NCBI GenBank assembly: GCA_963798855.1
Contig: CAWCUU010000001.1
Coordinates: forward strand, 1,302,001-1,366,000
Direction: 5' to 3'
Source: CAWCUU01 sp963798855
Lineage (GTDB): Bacteria > Gemmatimonadota > Gemmatimonadetes > Longimicrobiales > RSA9
DNA: 64,000 bases
Part shown: piece by piece, positions 34,445 through 42,687 of the stretch
Numbering within the stretch: position 1 is the first letter of the stretch
How the letters are laid out: each line of letters begins with the position of its first letter
Notes under the pieces: generated by a model
Seen by the model: only the letters and a program-made list of their open reading frames with translations
Told to the model about the DNA's origin: nothing
The model's database searches: none
Position numbers and translations under genes: made by a program

Positions 34445-35386
34445 GTGATCTATCTCATCGTTCTGCTGGCGGCGACATCGGCCGCCATGCTCGTGGCGCT
34501 CGGACTGCAGGCCCTGCCGGCCCGCTCCGGCGCGATCGCCCGTCGTCTCGACGAGGTGAAGAAGCTCGGCATCAGCCCCGCGGCCGAGGCCGCGCGCAAG
34601 CACCGCCGGCGCGAGCAGAGCCGCACCGTGAAGTCGCTGCTGCTCGTCGTCGGCACCGCGATCGAGGGGCGCCAGGGCGCGGCCTCCACCGCGACCCGCG
34701 AGCTGCTGACCCAGGCCGGCTTCCGCAAGCCGGGCGCGGTCGGCATCTACCTCGGCGCGCGCGCGCTGCTGCCGCCCGCGATCGGCTCGCTCTTCTTCGC
34801 CGTCACGCTGATCCTCTCCCATGAGCCTCGTGCGGCGATGATGGGCGCGATGATCGGCGCGATCATGGGCTGGATCCTGCCGGTCTTCTACGTGGGCGGG
34901 AAGAAGAAGAAGCGGCAGAAGGAGCTGCAGCTCGCGCTGCCGGACGCGCTCGACCTCATGGTCGTCTGCGTCGAGGCGGGGCTCGGCCTGAACCAGGCGC
35001 TGCTGCGCGTCTCCGAGGAGATCCGCCACGTCAGCGAGCTGATGAGCGAGGAGCTCGCCCTCGTGAACCTGGAGATCCGTGCCGGCTCGCCCCGCGAGGA
35101 GGCGCTGCGCAGCCTCGCCGAGCGCACCGGCGTCGAGGACATCCGCTCCCTGACCACGATCCTGATCCAGACGGACCGCTTCGGCACGTCCGTCGCGCTC
35201 GCTCTCCGGGTGCAGTCGGACACGCTGCGCGAGAAGCGCAAGCAGCGCGCCGAGGAGGCCGCGGCCAAGACGACCATCAAGATGGTGATGCCGCTCGTGT
35301 TCTGCATCTTCCCGGCGCTGTTCGTCGTCATCCTGGGGCCGGGCGCGATCCAGATTTACAGGACGTTCACGAGCGGAGCGCTCTGA
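34445..35386 (+). CDS. tadC: TadC inner-membrane platform protein
   Basis: 313 residues. T2SF-domain protein like TadB: LQLALPDALDLMVVCVEAGLGLNQALLRVSEE and LTTILIQTDRFGTSVALALRV are typical, with helices at the start, at about 100-150 and at the end (MVMPLVFCIFPALFVVILGPGA). It starts with GTG at 34445, ten bases after tadB. This completes the core Tad inner-membrane complex. Three further genes follow with little or no spacing. Confidence 0.92.
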   Translation: MIYLIVLLAATSAAMLVALGLQALPARSGAIARRLDEVKKLGISPAAEAARKHRRREQSRTVKSLLLVVGTAIEGRQGAASTATRELLTQAGFRKPGAVGIYLGARALLPPAIGSLFFAVTLILSHEPRAAMMGAMIGAIMGWILPVFYVGGKKKKRQKELQLALPDALDLMVVCVEAGLGLNQALLRVSEEIRHVSELMSEELALVNLEIRAGSPREEALRSLAERTGVEDIRSLTTILIQTDRFGTSVALALRVQSDTLREKRKQRAEEAAAKTTIKMVMPLVFCIFPALFVVILGPGAIQIYRTFTSGAL

Positions 35387-35389
35387 CGC

Positions 35390-35866
35390 ATGCGCTTCAT
35401 CCGGGTCGTGAACGCAACCCGGGGTAGCGTGCTCGGGGGCAGGATCCGCATCGCGGATGACTTCCGCTCGCGCACGTTCGGGCTGCTCGGCACCGAGCCG
35501 CCCGCGCCCGGCGAGGGGCTGCTGCTGATCCCGTGTCGCGGCATCCACATGGTCGGCATGCGCTACCCGCTGGACATCCTGTTCCTCGACTCGAAGGGCG
35601 CCGTGCAGGGCGCGCACCACTCGCTGCGGCCGGGACCGCGCTTCCGCTGGAGTCGCCACGCGGCCTCGGCGCTCGAGCTGCCCGCGGGAACGCTGCGGGC
35701 GTCGGGGACCCGTCGCGGCGACCTCGTCGTCTGGACGCCCGCCGACGCCGTTGATGGACCCGCGAGGCTGGCCGAGACGCCGCCACCCGAAATGATGACC
35801 GAATGGCGGGGTGCCGCCGCGAGCGGCAGCGCCACCGATCCGAAGACCCGTGAGGTGATGGGATGA
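35390..35866 (+). CDS. DUF192 family protein
   Basis: 158 residues. FRSRTFGLLGTEPPAPGEGLLLIPCRGIHMVGMRYPLDILFLDSKGAV is the DUF192 signature. Members are small beta-rich proteins often encoded in archaeal and bacterial Tad or pilus loci, and their function is not settled. No signal peptide is obvious, so it is probably cytosolic. The ATG lies three bases after tadC and the stop overlaps the next start (ATGA), so it is firmly in the Tad operon. Confidence 0.85.
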   Translation: MRFIRVVNATRGSVLGGRIRIADDFRSRTFGLLGTEPPAPGEGLLLIPCRGIHMVGMRYPLDILFLDSKGAVQGAHHSLRPGPRFRWSRHAASALELPAGTLRASGTRRGDLVVWTPADAVDGPARLAETPPPEMMTEWRGAAASGSATDPKTREVMG

Positions 35867-37293
35867 GCTCGACCGCAGAATCCGTGACCCAGACCGCCGC
35901 CGAGGCACCGCCGCGTCCCGAGGCTCCGCCCGTCCCCGAGACGATCGCGGAGACCGGGCTGACGCGTGACAAGATCGCGGACCTGCTGCTGAAGATCCTG
36001 TACGTGCAGGGCGCGCGCACGGGGGACCAGCTGCAGGAGACGATCTGCCTGCCATTCTCCCTCGTCGATGACGTGCTGCTCGAGCTGCAGCAGCGTCGCT
36101 TCGTCGAGGTGCGCGGAACGCAGGGACACGGCCGCGAGGGCTACCTCTACGACATCGGCGGAGAGGGCCGCACGCGCGCGAAGGAGGCTCTCGAGCAGAA
36201 TCAGTACGCCGGCCCCGCGCCGGTGCCGCTGTGGCAGTACAAGGAGTGGGTCACGCACCAGACGATCGCGGGCGTGACGATCACGCGCAGCCGCATCCGC
36301 GAGGGATTCACGGACCTCGTTCTCGACGAGCACATGTTCGAGATGCTCGGGCCGGCGGTGAACTCCGCGAAGTCGCTCTTCCTCTACGGCGAGCCCGGCA
36401 ACGGCAAGACGTTCATCGCGGAGACGATCGCGCGGCTGCTCGGCTCCGGCGGCATGTACATCCCGCACGCGGTGGACATCGACGGTCAGATCATGGTCTT
36501 CTACGATCCCGTCCACCACCGCCGGCTGGACGGGGAGGATGACCTGCCGGAGCAGGAGGGCGTCGGCGCCGTGCTGTTCCGCAAGCGCCGCCCGATGGAC
36601 CGCCGCTTCGTCAAGATCGCGCGCCCGGTCGTCATCACCGGCGGCGAGCTCACGCTCGACCAGCTCGACCTGCAGTACGACCAGCAGACGAAGATGTACC
36701 AGGCGCCGTTCCAGGTGAAGGCGAACGGCGGCGTGCTGATCGTCGACGACTTCGGCCGCCAGCGCGTGCCGCCGCACGAGCTGCTCAACCGCTGGATCGT
36801 GCCGCTCGAGAAGCGCAAGGACTTCCTCACGCTCCACACCGGCGTGAAGTTCCCGGTGCCGTTCGACTGTCTGCTCATCTTCGCGACGAACCTCGACCCC
36901 TCCGACCTCGTGGACGAGGCGTTCATGCGCCGCATCCACTACAAGGTCCGCGTCCACAACCCGACGCGCGAGGCCTACGAGGAGATCTTCCGCCGCGAGT
37001 GCGACAAGCACGCGATCAAGTACGACTCGCGCGCCGTCGAGTACATCTTCCGCAAGTACTACGGCACCATCGGGATCGAGCCGCGCGGCTGCCATCCGCG
37101 CGACATCACCGACCACCTCTGCGACTTCGCCCGCTACCACGAGCGCGAGCCCGTGCTCACGCCCGACCTGATCGACCACGCGGCGGAGTCCTACTTCCTC
37201 GTCATGGCCGCCGAGAAGATGCGCGGCCCGACCCTGGCCCAGCCGGCCCAGCAAACGCTCGCCGCGAAGACGCAGGAGATCGAGCTTGAGTGA
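35863..37293 (+). CDS. AAA+ ATPase with N-terminal winged-helix-like region, Tad-operon associated
   Basis: 476 residues. Residues about 30-110 (LTRDKIADLLLKILYVQGARTG through RRFVEVRG) look like a winged helix. The ATPase core shows Walker A GEPGNGKTFIAE (about residues 170-180), a Walker-B-like GGVLIVDDFGRQ, and the sensor-1-like FATNLDP. A C-terminal helical domain follows (PRDITDHLCDFA). I do not know a name for it. It has no relation to the secretion ATPase CpaF. Being between DUF192 and a membrane-anchored protein with overlaps on both sides, it probably acts in assembly, regulation or remodelling of the Tad system. Confidence 0.8.
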   Translation: MSSTAESVTQTAAEAPPRPEAPPVPETIAETGLTRDKIADLLLKILYVQGARTGDQLQETICLPFSLVDDVLLELQQRRFVEVRGTQGHGREGYLYDIGGEGRTRAKEALEQNQYAGPAPVPLWQYKEWVTHQTIAGVTITRSRIREGFTDLVLDEHMFEMLGPAVNSAKSLFLYGEPGNGKTFIAETIARLLGSGGMYIPHAVDIDGQIMVFYDPVHHRRLDGEDDLPEQEGVGAVLFRKRRPMDRRFVKIARPVVITGGELTLDQLDLQYDQQTKMYQAPFQVKANGGVLIVDDFGRQRVPPHELLNRWIVPLEKRKDFLTLHTGVKFPVPFDCLLIFATNLDPSDLVDEAFMRRIHYKVRVHNPTREAYEEIFRRECDKHAIKYDSRAVEYIFRKYYGTIGIEPRGCHPRDITDHLCDFARYHEREPVLTPDLIDHAAESYFLVMAAEKMRGPTLAQPAQQTLAAKTQEIELE

Positions 37294-37981
37294 CCAGTGG
37301 AACGCGGACGAGTTCCGCACGACGCCCTTTTCCGCTCCCGCCGCCGGCCGCAAGACGGTCGAGGAGCTCGCGAAGGAGTTCGAGGATGTCGTCATCACCC
37401 GACTCCGCCGCGTCGAGAGCTCGAACTCGAGGCTGAAGAAGTGGGTCGGCCTGCTCGCCCTGGTCAACGTGGTGCTTGCGGTCGCTGCCGCCGGCCTGCT
37501 CCTGGTCATGGCCCGCGGCGGTCGCCCCGCCTGGGCCGCCCAGACCGTCACCGCCCGGCGCTTCGTCCTCGCGGGCGCCGACGGCAAGGTCCGCGGCGCC
37601 TGGGGCACCGACCGGGACGGCGCCGCCCGCTGGGCGCTCAGCGACTCCAGCGGCACCGAGCGCCTCCGCTTCTCCGTCCTGCCCGAGGGCGGATCGCCCG
37701 GCCTCGCCATGACCGATGACGCCGGCAACACCCGCGTCGCGCTCGCCTTCCTGCCCGACGAGACCAGCACCCTCGTCTTCGCCGACCGCGCCGGCTTCGC
37801 CCGCGCCGTCCTCGGCATGTCCGGCCAGGCGACCACCCTCGCCTTCGCCGACCAGTCCGGCAACACGAAGGCCGGCCTCGGCATCGACGCCCTCGGCCAA
37901 CCCGACCTCCTCATGGACGAGGGCGACGACAGCCCCGTCATGCCCGAGGACACGACCGCCGCGGACTCCACCGGGCAGTAG
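37286..37981 (+). CDS. Single-pass membrane protein with beta-repeat periplasmic domain
   Basis: 231 residues, not assigned to a family. A cytosolic part (about 50 residues, with coiled-coil character VEELAKEFEDVVITRLRRVESS) is followed by one helix (WVGLLALVNVVLAVAAAGLLLVM). The outer domain has about five repeats of a pattern like RFVLAGADGKVRGAWG, LAMTDDAGNTRVALAF, LVFADRAGFARAVLG, each with two short beta strands. The start is TTG 37286 inside the upstream stop. Its position as the last coupled gene of the Tad unit suggests a pilus-related role, but this is inference. Confidence 0.65.
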   Translation: MSDQWNADEFRTTPFSAPAAGRKTVEELAKEFEDVVITRLRRVESSNSRLKKWVGLLALVNVVLAVAAAGLLLVMARGGRPAWAAQTVTARRFVLAGADGKVRGAWGTDRDGAARWALSDSSGTERLRFSVLPEGGSPGLAMTDDAGNTRVALAFLPDETSTLVFADRAGFARAVLGMSGQATTLAFADQSGNTKAGLGIDALGQPDLLMDEGDDSPVMPEDTTAADSTGQ

Positions 37982-38240
37982 AGGGCGCGGGAGGCGTGAG
38001 CTTGTTTCCGCGGCTTCGCGTGATGATGTCCCCTCCGGTCCGGGGAAATTTTCCCTGATTCCGCTTCAGGTGCCGAGGCGTCCTGCCCTGGCGATCCCGA
38101 TAAAATATTGGTGCGTCTTAGGTTATGGGAATCGCCCGGTGGGGCACGCCGGTTGCCCCTTGCCGCAGTCGACCCAACGGGGGCGGCCGCCGGAGGTGTG
38201 CCGTCTCCGGTTCGCAAATTGTCGATCAGGAGGATGGTCT
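37982..38240 (+). promoter_or_regulatory. Intergenic region: possible Tad-operon terminator, then promoter and leader of a secreted-protein gene
   Basis: No gene. A GC hairpin followed by AAATTTT (about 38031-38052) overlaps a 13-base near-palindrome GGGAAA-T-TTTCCC (38043-38055), which may be a terminator or an operator. The AT island GATAAAATATT (38099-38109) is a good -10 candidate and would leave a 130-base leader. That leader contains a CCGGAG/CTCCGG stem (38190-38195 with 38205-38210) just before the AGGAGGA ribosome site at 38228-38234. Confidence 0.4.
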
Positions 38241-38636
38241 ATGCAGAAGCGACTCCACGGGCGGGTGGTGGCGGGACTGGCGGCCTGCGCGGCGACGCTG
38301 TGGCTCGCTGCGGGGCTGCAGGCGAAGCCGCGGCAGCCGGTGGCGAGCCCTCAGTGCACGATCACGCTGACCCCGGAGTCGGTGACCGTCGCGATGGAGC
38401 CGGTGGAGGTCCAGGCGAGGTACACGACGTCCGTCGGGGACTCGATCTCGGTAAACGTGCCGGGTGAGAGCGGGATCCAGGTCGTGTCCGCCACGAAGGG
38501 CGATGATGACTCCGCGACGATCACGTTCGACACGAGCAGCGGGCAGGCGGGTGAATGGCCGCTGACGCTGACCGGCGAGTCGGGCGAGTGCCGCGGCACC
38601 ATTAACGTCGTCGGCACCGGGCCGACGCAGCGATAG
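38241..38636 (+). CDS. Small secreted protein, unknown function
   Basis: 131 residues with a clear signal peptide (MQKRLHGRVVAGLAACAATLWLAAGLQA, cleavage about 28). The mature part is beta-rich: CTITLTPESVTVAMEPVEVQARYTTSVGDSI, ending with SGECRGTINVVGTG. Two Cys near the ends of the mature domain probably form a disulfide. The pattern resembles a single immunoglobulin-like surface domain. A strong ribosome site and a private promoter candidate suggest high expression. It follows the Tad operon and could be a surface or pilus-related protein, but no family is recognised. Confidence 0.7.
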   Translation: MQKRLHGRVVAGLAACAATLWLAAGLQAKPRQPVASPQCTITLTPESVTVAMEPVEVQARYTTSVGDSISVNVPGESGIQVVSATKGDDDSATITFDTSSGQAGEWPLTLTGESGECRGTINVVGTGPTQR

Positions 38637-38692
38637 GGGACGCGCAGGGGAACCGGTCGGCGGCGCGCTCCGTTCGCCGGGCCTGCGGGGCC

Positions 38693-39349
38693 CTACGGAG
38701 CGTGTCCGCCGGCGCCCGCGCCGCTCGGGCGCGACGGCGTTCGAGGCTTCGGGGGCACGATGGTGGTGCTCCCGTTCGTGCGTCCGGGGGCTTCGAGGTC
38801 GATCTGCTTCAGTCGGTCCAGCTCGTCGCCGAGAGCGCGCAGGCGCTGCTCGCGGTCGCGCAGGTCGGCCTCCAGCCTGACCGTGTAGCTGCGCAGCACC
38901 TTGTTCAGCTCCTCCTGTGTCTCGGAGCGGGTGCGAAGGGAAGCGTTCTCCTCCTGCAGCCGGCCGCTCTCGGCGCGCAGCGAGTCGAGCTCGGTGCGGA
39001 GGCTTTCCTCGCGCACGGAGTCGCCGGCGACGACGTCGAGCAGTCCGATCATGCCGCGGGCCGCCTCCTGCCGGGTCCGGTCCGGGCTCAGCTGCAGGAG
39101 GCGGGAGAACAGGTCGCGGGCGTGGGACGGGCGGTACGTGTCCCTCACCGGCGAGGCGTAAAGGAGGGCGGCGCGGTAGAGCGCGTCCGCGCGTTGCTGC
39201 AGGTCGGGCTCCGCCTCGAACGCGTGGGCTGCCTGCGCCCAGCGGTGCGCCTCGAGGTGCTGATCGAAGCGCGAGGTGGCGCACGCGACCGCGGTGGCCG
39301 CGACGGCGGGGACGCTCAGGCTCAGGACGATCAATGCCAGGGCTCTCAT
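38693..39349 (-). CDS. QseG/YfhG-like periplasmic coiled-coil protein of a two-component operon
   Basis: 218 residues. An N-terminal export signal (MRALALIVLSLSVPAVAATAVACA) ends at a Cys that may be a lipobox, although position -3 is Ala rather than Leu. Then comes a helical, TPR-like part and a long coiled coil (SVREESLRTELDSLRAESGRLQEENASLRTRSETQEELNKVLRSYTVRLEADL), with a Pro-rich end. It is the last gene of a regulator-kinase-this gene operon and overlaps the kinase stop (ATGA), as the lipoprotein QseG/YfhG does with GlrK-GlrR in enterobacteria. By analogy it would modulate the kinase from the envelope. Confidence 0.65.
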   Translation of the reverse strand: MRALALIVLSLSVPAVAATAVACATSRFDQHLEAHRWAQAAHAFEAEPDLQQRADALYRAALLYASPVRDTYRPSHARDLFSRLLQLSPDRTRQEAARGMIGLLDVVAGDSVREESLRTELDSLRAESGRLQEENASLRTRSETQEELNKVLRSYTVRLEADLRDREQRLRALGDELDRLKQIDLEAPGRTNGSTTIVPPKPRTPSRPSGAGAGGHAP

Positions 39350-40899
39350 GATTCTCCAAGCGCGGGGGAAAGCTCGCGCGTGCCTTCGACTTCACTTTCG
39401 ACGGTAATGAAATGCGCCCCCGGGACCAGCACCCGGACGGTGCATCCGCCCCCGGGGTTGTCGGCGATCCAGATCGTGCCTCCGTGGGCCGCGGCGATCT
39501 CGCGACAGATGGTCAGGCCGAGTCCGACGCCGCCGCGTGCGGGGCGCCGGCCGCCATCGACCTGATAGAATCGCTCGAAGACGCGATCCTTCTGATCGTC
39601 CGGAACGCCGGGGCCCTGATCGGCCACGCTCAGCACCAGGTTTCGCGCGCCGTCGCCGGGCGGCCGCCAGCGGGCGGGCGGGATGTCGCGCGGCCGGAAC
39701 ATGTACTCCTGCACATCGAAGCGGATCTCGCTCCCCACCGGTGAGAACTTGATCGCGTTCTCGAGCAGGTTCTGCAGCAGCTGCAGCAGGCGGTCCTCGT
39801 CGCAGTCGAGGAGGAGGGGCCGGTCCGGCAGGTTCGTCGCGATGCGGAGCCCGCGCTCGCCGCACGCCGCATCGCTCTGCTCGACGGCGCGCCGGACGAG
39901 CCGGAACACCTCGACGCTGCGCAGCTCCGGCTGGACCCGCCCCGCCTCGAAGCGGGACAGGTCCAGCAGCTTCGCCAGCATGGAGGACAGGCGCTCGGTG
40001 CTCTCCAGGTTGAGGAGCAGGAGGTGGCGCTGCTTCTTCGTCAGGGGGCCGGGCACCTCGTCCAGGATCACGCCCACCGTCTCGCGCATGGAGACGAGCG
40101 GCGTCTTCAGGTCGTGGGAGATCTTGGACACGAAGTCGCGCTTCATCTGCTCGAGCTCGGCGAGCCTCTCGGTCATGCTGTTGAAGCCGCGGGCCAGCTC
40201 GGCGAACTCGTCGTTGCGGCGCGTCTCGAGCCGGTAGTCGAAGCGTCCCTCCGCGACCTCGCGGGCGCCGTGCTTCAGGCGGCGCAGCGATTCGGAGATC
40301 GAGCGGACCAGCACGATCGACACGACCACGCTCAGGATCAGCGCCAGCGCCGCGGCGATCCAGGAGAGCCGCTCCGCCTGGCGCGCGGCGAGCGCCGATT
40401 CCTGCAGTCGCGTGCGCAGCGCCTGCTGCGAGGCCTCGCTCATCGCCTGCGTGCCGGCGCCGAGGCTCCGCAGCCGACGCTGGAGCAGCACCAGCGAGTC
40501 GAAGGCGTCGCGGCTCGAGTCGCTGCCCAGCTCCCCGAGGCGGGCCGCCAGCGGTGCCAGCCGGTCCCACTCGGCGTGCAGCGCGGACAGCTCCCGGCGC
40601 TCGCGCGCGGTCAGCGACGGCGCATCCAGCTGATCGAGCTGTGCCCGGTGCGCCGCGAACAGCTCCCGGAACTTGTCGAGGTAGCCCGGGTCGCGCGTGA
40701 CCCAGTACTTGGCGGCACTCTGCTCGAGCGGCTCGACGCGGCCGAGCTGATCGGTGGTGTAGATGCGCGACGAGATCTCGGTCATCCGGTACCCGCTCGA
40801 GACCGCTTCGCGCAGCGAGTGGACGTGGTAGATGAGAACCGTGCCGAGCAGCGCGACGTGGAGCGCGAACGCGAGCGCGAGCTTGGTGGCGACCTTCAT
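39346..40899 (-). CDS. Sensor histidine kinase, GlrK-like
   Basis: 517 residues. TM helix at 8-25, extracytoplasmic sensor to about 170, TM2 (IAAALALILSVVVSIVLV), then HAMP (about 195-245). The HisKA box is FVSKISHDLKTPLVSMRE and the HATPase shows NLLENAIKFSP, VADQGPGVP and GVGLGLTICREIA. It phosphorylates the regulator encoded directly upstream in the operon. Start ATG overlaps the regulator stop and its own stop overlaps the coiled-coil gene. The order differs from enterobacterial glrK-qseG-glrR (regulator first here). Confidence 0.85.
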   Translation of the reverse strand: MKVATKLALAFALHVALLGTVLIYHVHSLREAVSSGYRMTEISSRIYTTDQLGRVEPLEQSAAKYWVTRDPGYLDKFRELFAAHRAQLDQLDAPSLTARERRELSALHAEWDRLAPLAARLGELGSDSSRDAFDSLVLLQRRLRSLGAGTQAMSEASQQALRTRLQESALAARQAERLSWIAAALALILSVVVSIVLVRSISESLRRLKHGAREVAEGRFDYRLETRRNDEFAELARGFNSMTERLAELEQMKRDFVSKISHDLKTPLVSMRETVGVILDEVPGPLTKKQRHLLLLNLESTERLSSMLAKLLDLSRFEAGRVQPELRSVEVFRLVRRAVEQSDAACGERGLRIATNLPDRPLLLDCDEDRLLQLLQNLLENAIKFSPVGSEIRFDVQEYMFRPRDIPPARWRPPGDGARNLVLSVADQGPGVPDDQKDRVFERFYQVDGGRRPARGGVGLGLTICREIAAAHGGTIWIADNPGGGCTVRVLVPGAHFITVESEVEGTRELSPALGES

Positions 40900-42263
40900 G
40901 CTTCCGCATCCGCGCTATAGCTCTTCAGCTTGTTGCGAATCGTCTTCACGTCCAGGCCCAGCTGCCTCGCGGCTTCCGCCTTGTTGTTCCCCACGCGCTC
41001 GAGGGTGTGCAGGATGAGCAACCGTTCGGCTTCTGCAAGGGTCGAGCCCGCCGGCAGCGGGATCGTCGCTGCGGCGCCCCCGACCAGCTTCTGCAGGTAG
41101 GGCGGCAGGTGCACCGGCTCGATCCACCCCGAGCGCGCGATGATGACGGCCCGCTCGATCACGTTGCGGAGCTCGCGCACGTTGCCGCGCCATGCGTGCG
41201 CCTCGAGCAGCTCCATGACCGAGTCGCGCGCGCCCTCCACCTGCATCTGGTGCTTGCGGTTGGCCGCACGCACGAAGTGGCGGGTCAGCAGCGGAACGTC
41301 CTCGACCCGCTCGCGCAGCGGCGGCAGCTTCAGCTCGAAGACGTTCAGCCGGTAGAACAGGTCTTCTCGCAGAAGCCCGTCGCGGACCGCCTGGTGCGGG
41401 TCGCGGTTGGTCGCGGCCAGGACGCGCACGTCGAAGCGGATCTCCCGGCTGCCTCCCAGCCGCCGCACGCTCCCCGACTCCAGGATCCGCAGCAGCTTCG
41501 GCTGCAGTGCGATCGGCATCTCGGCGATCTCGTCGAGGAACAGCGTCCCTCCGTTCGCCAGCTCGAAGCAGCCCGGCCGCGAGCGGCTCGCCCCGGTGAA
41601 CGCGCCCTGCTCGTGCCCGAACACCTCGCTCTCGATCAGGCCCTCCGGAATCGCCGCGGAGTTGATCGCGACGAACGGCGCCTCGCGGCGCGCGCTGAGA
41701 CGGTGCACCGCCCGCGCGGCGACCTCCTTGCCCGTTCCGCTCTCGCCGCTGATGATCGATGGCGCATCGCTCGCAGCGAGCAGCTCGACCATCTCGTACA
41801 GCCGGCGCATCCGGCGGCTCTGCCCCACCATGCCGTCGAGGGCCGCCGAGTCTTCGAGCGTCGCGTCCAGCGCCTTCAGCTCCAGCCGCTTGCGCAGATC
41901 CGCGGACGTCGCCTCGAGCAGCGCCCGCAGCGTGGCGTAGTCGAGCGGCTTCGTCAGGAAATCCGTCGCCCCGGCCTTCATCGCCTCGACCGCCGTGTCC
42001 ACCGTGCCGTGCGCGGTCATCAGGATGACGGGCACCCCGTCGTCGTGCCGCTTAAGCCGCCTCAGCAGCTCGAGCCCCGAGCTGTCCGGAAGCACCACGT
42101 CCGAGACCACCAGGTCCGGTCGCTGCCGCGCGATCGCTTCCTCCGCCTCCCCGAGGTCCGCCGCCGTGACGACGTCGTACCCCCAGTCCTCGATCCGCAG
42201 GGACAGCACTTCACGCAGGGCGGGCTCGTCATCGACGACCAGCAGGGAGAGGCGCTTGTTCAT
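40896..42263 (-). CDS. Sigma-54-dependent response regulator, GlrR/NtrC-like
   Basis: 455 residues. Receiver with VVDDEPALREVL, phospho-acceptor Asp in LVVSDVVLPDSSG and LTKPLD; AAA+ domain with ISGESGTGKEVAARAVH, EVFGHEQGAFTGASR (GAFTGA loop intact), GGTLFLDEIAEM; C-terminal Fis-type HTH (NNKAEAARQLGLDVKTIRNKLKSY). ATG 42263 lies just before the receiver. ATG 42275 is an alternative. A longer in-frame extension to 42461 runs through a TAENAE-type repeat and is not likely to be translated. It controls sigma-54 promoters, perhaps of the divergent exopolysaccharide operon. Confidence 0.88.
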   Translation of the reverse strand: MNKRLSLLVVDDEPALREVLSLRIEDWGYDVVTAADLGEAEEAIARQRPDLVVSDVVLPDSSGLELLRRLKRHDDGVPVILMTAHGTVDTAVEAMKAGATDFLTKPLDYATLRALLEATSADLRKRLELKALDATLEDSAALDGMVGQSRRMRRLYEMVELLAASDAPSIISGESGTGKEVAARAVHRLSARREAPFVAINSAAIPEGLIESEVFGHEQGAFTGASRSRPGCFELANGGTLFLDEIAEMPIALQPKLLRILESGSVRRLGGSREIRFDVRVLAATNRDPHQAVRDGLLREDLFYRLNVFELKLPPLRERVEDVPLLTRHFVRAANRKHQMQVEGARDSVMELLEAHAWRGNVRELRNVIERAVIIARSGWIEPVHLPPYLQKLVGGAAATIPLPAGSTLAEAERLLILHTLERVGNNKAEAARQLGLDVKTIRNKLKSYSADAEA

Positions 42264-42348
42264 CTTTCGCTGCATTCGGCTCCATTCAGGCTTCCCGGGT
42301 CCTACCCTGAGGCGCACCCGACGTGCCAGAGGGAGCGCGCGGGGCACT

Positions 42349-42497
42349 GCATCTTCACCGCAGAGCGCGCGGAGAACCTGTTTTCCCTGGCCGGCGGTGT
42401 CCGTCTCGCGGCGTTCCGCGCCCGCCGCATCTGCGGCCTCCGCGGTCTCCGCGGTGAACACCCTCCGCGTTCTCCGCGTTCTCCGCGGTGAAGACGC
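42349..42497 (-). repeat. TAENAENAE-type dispersed repeat
   Basis: Read on the minus strand, this intergenic stretch encodes FTAENAENAEGV in one frame and FTAETAEAADAAG then VLRALCGEDAV in another, the well-known look of a class of dispersed repeats often seen in environmental bacteria. It contains tandem TTCTCCGCG units (about 42468-42490). It sits in the divergent gap between the regulator and the exopolysaccharide operon and is not likely to be coding. Confidence 0.65.
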
Positions 42498-42687
42498 GGC
42501 CTCCGGCCCAGCGTGTTACGCCGCTCCGTAACGATTCATTGCTTTCGCCGGCTCGGGGGGGCACGTCCACAATATGTAAGTCGTTATGGATTAACCAGTT
42601 CCGCTCCGCTCAGGCCATGGCACGGGGCTTGTCCTACCAAGGGTGGGTCTCTCTCCCCGAAAAACCCACAGTCCGCGGAAGATGCCG
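42498..42687 (+). promoter_or_regulatory. Promoter region of the exopolysaccharide operon
   Basis: No gene. An AT-rich stretch (ATATGTAAGTCGTTATGGATTAACC, about 42573-42597) likely holds the promoter, but no canonical -35/-10 or -24/-12 pair is clear. A TGGGT/ACCCA stem with the loop CTCTCTCCCCGAAAA (about 42644-42668) lies in the leader. GGAAG at 42677-42681 is the ribosome site of the ATG at 42688. Confidence 0.35.

Noticed and set aside
35563..38217. Minus-strand open frame of 884 codons
   Set aside because: Covers several plus-strand genes with clear domains (AAA+, DUF192). The product is repetitive and without motifs.
38097..38240. Known riboswitch in the leader of the small secreted protein
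   Set aside because: A hairpin is visible but no conserved aptamer core was recognised.
42264..42461. N-terminal extension of the sigma-54 regulator
   Set aside because: In frame, but it is the TAENAE-type repeat. The receiver domain starts right after ATG 42263.
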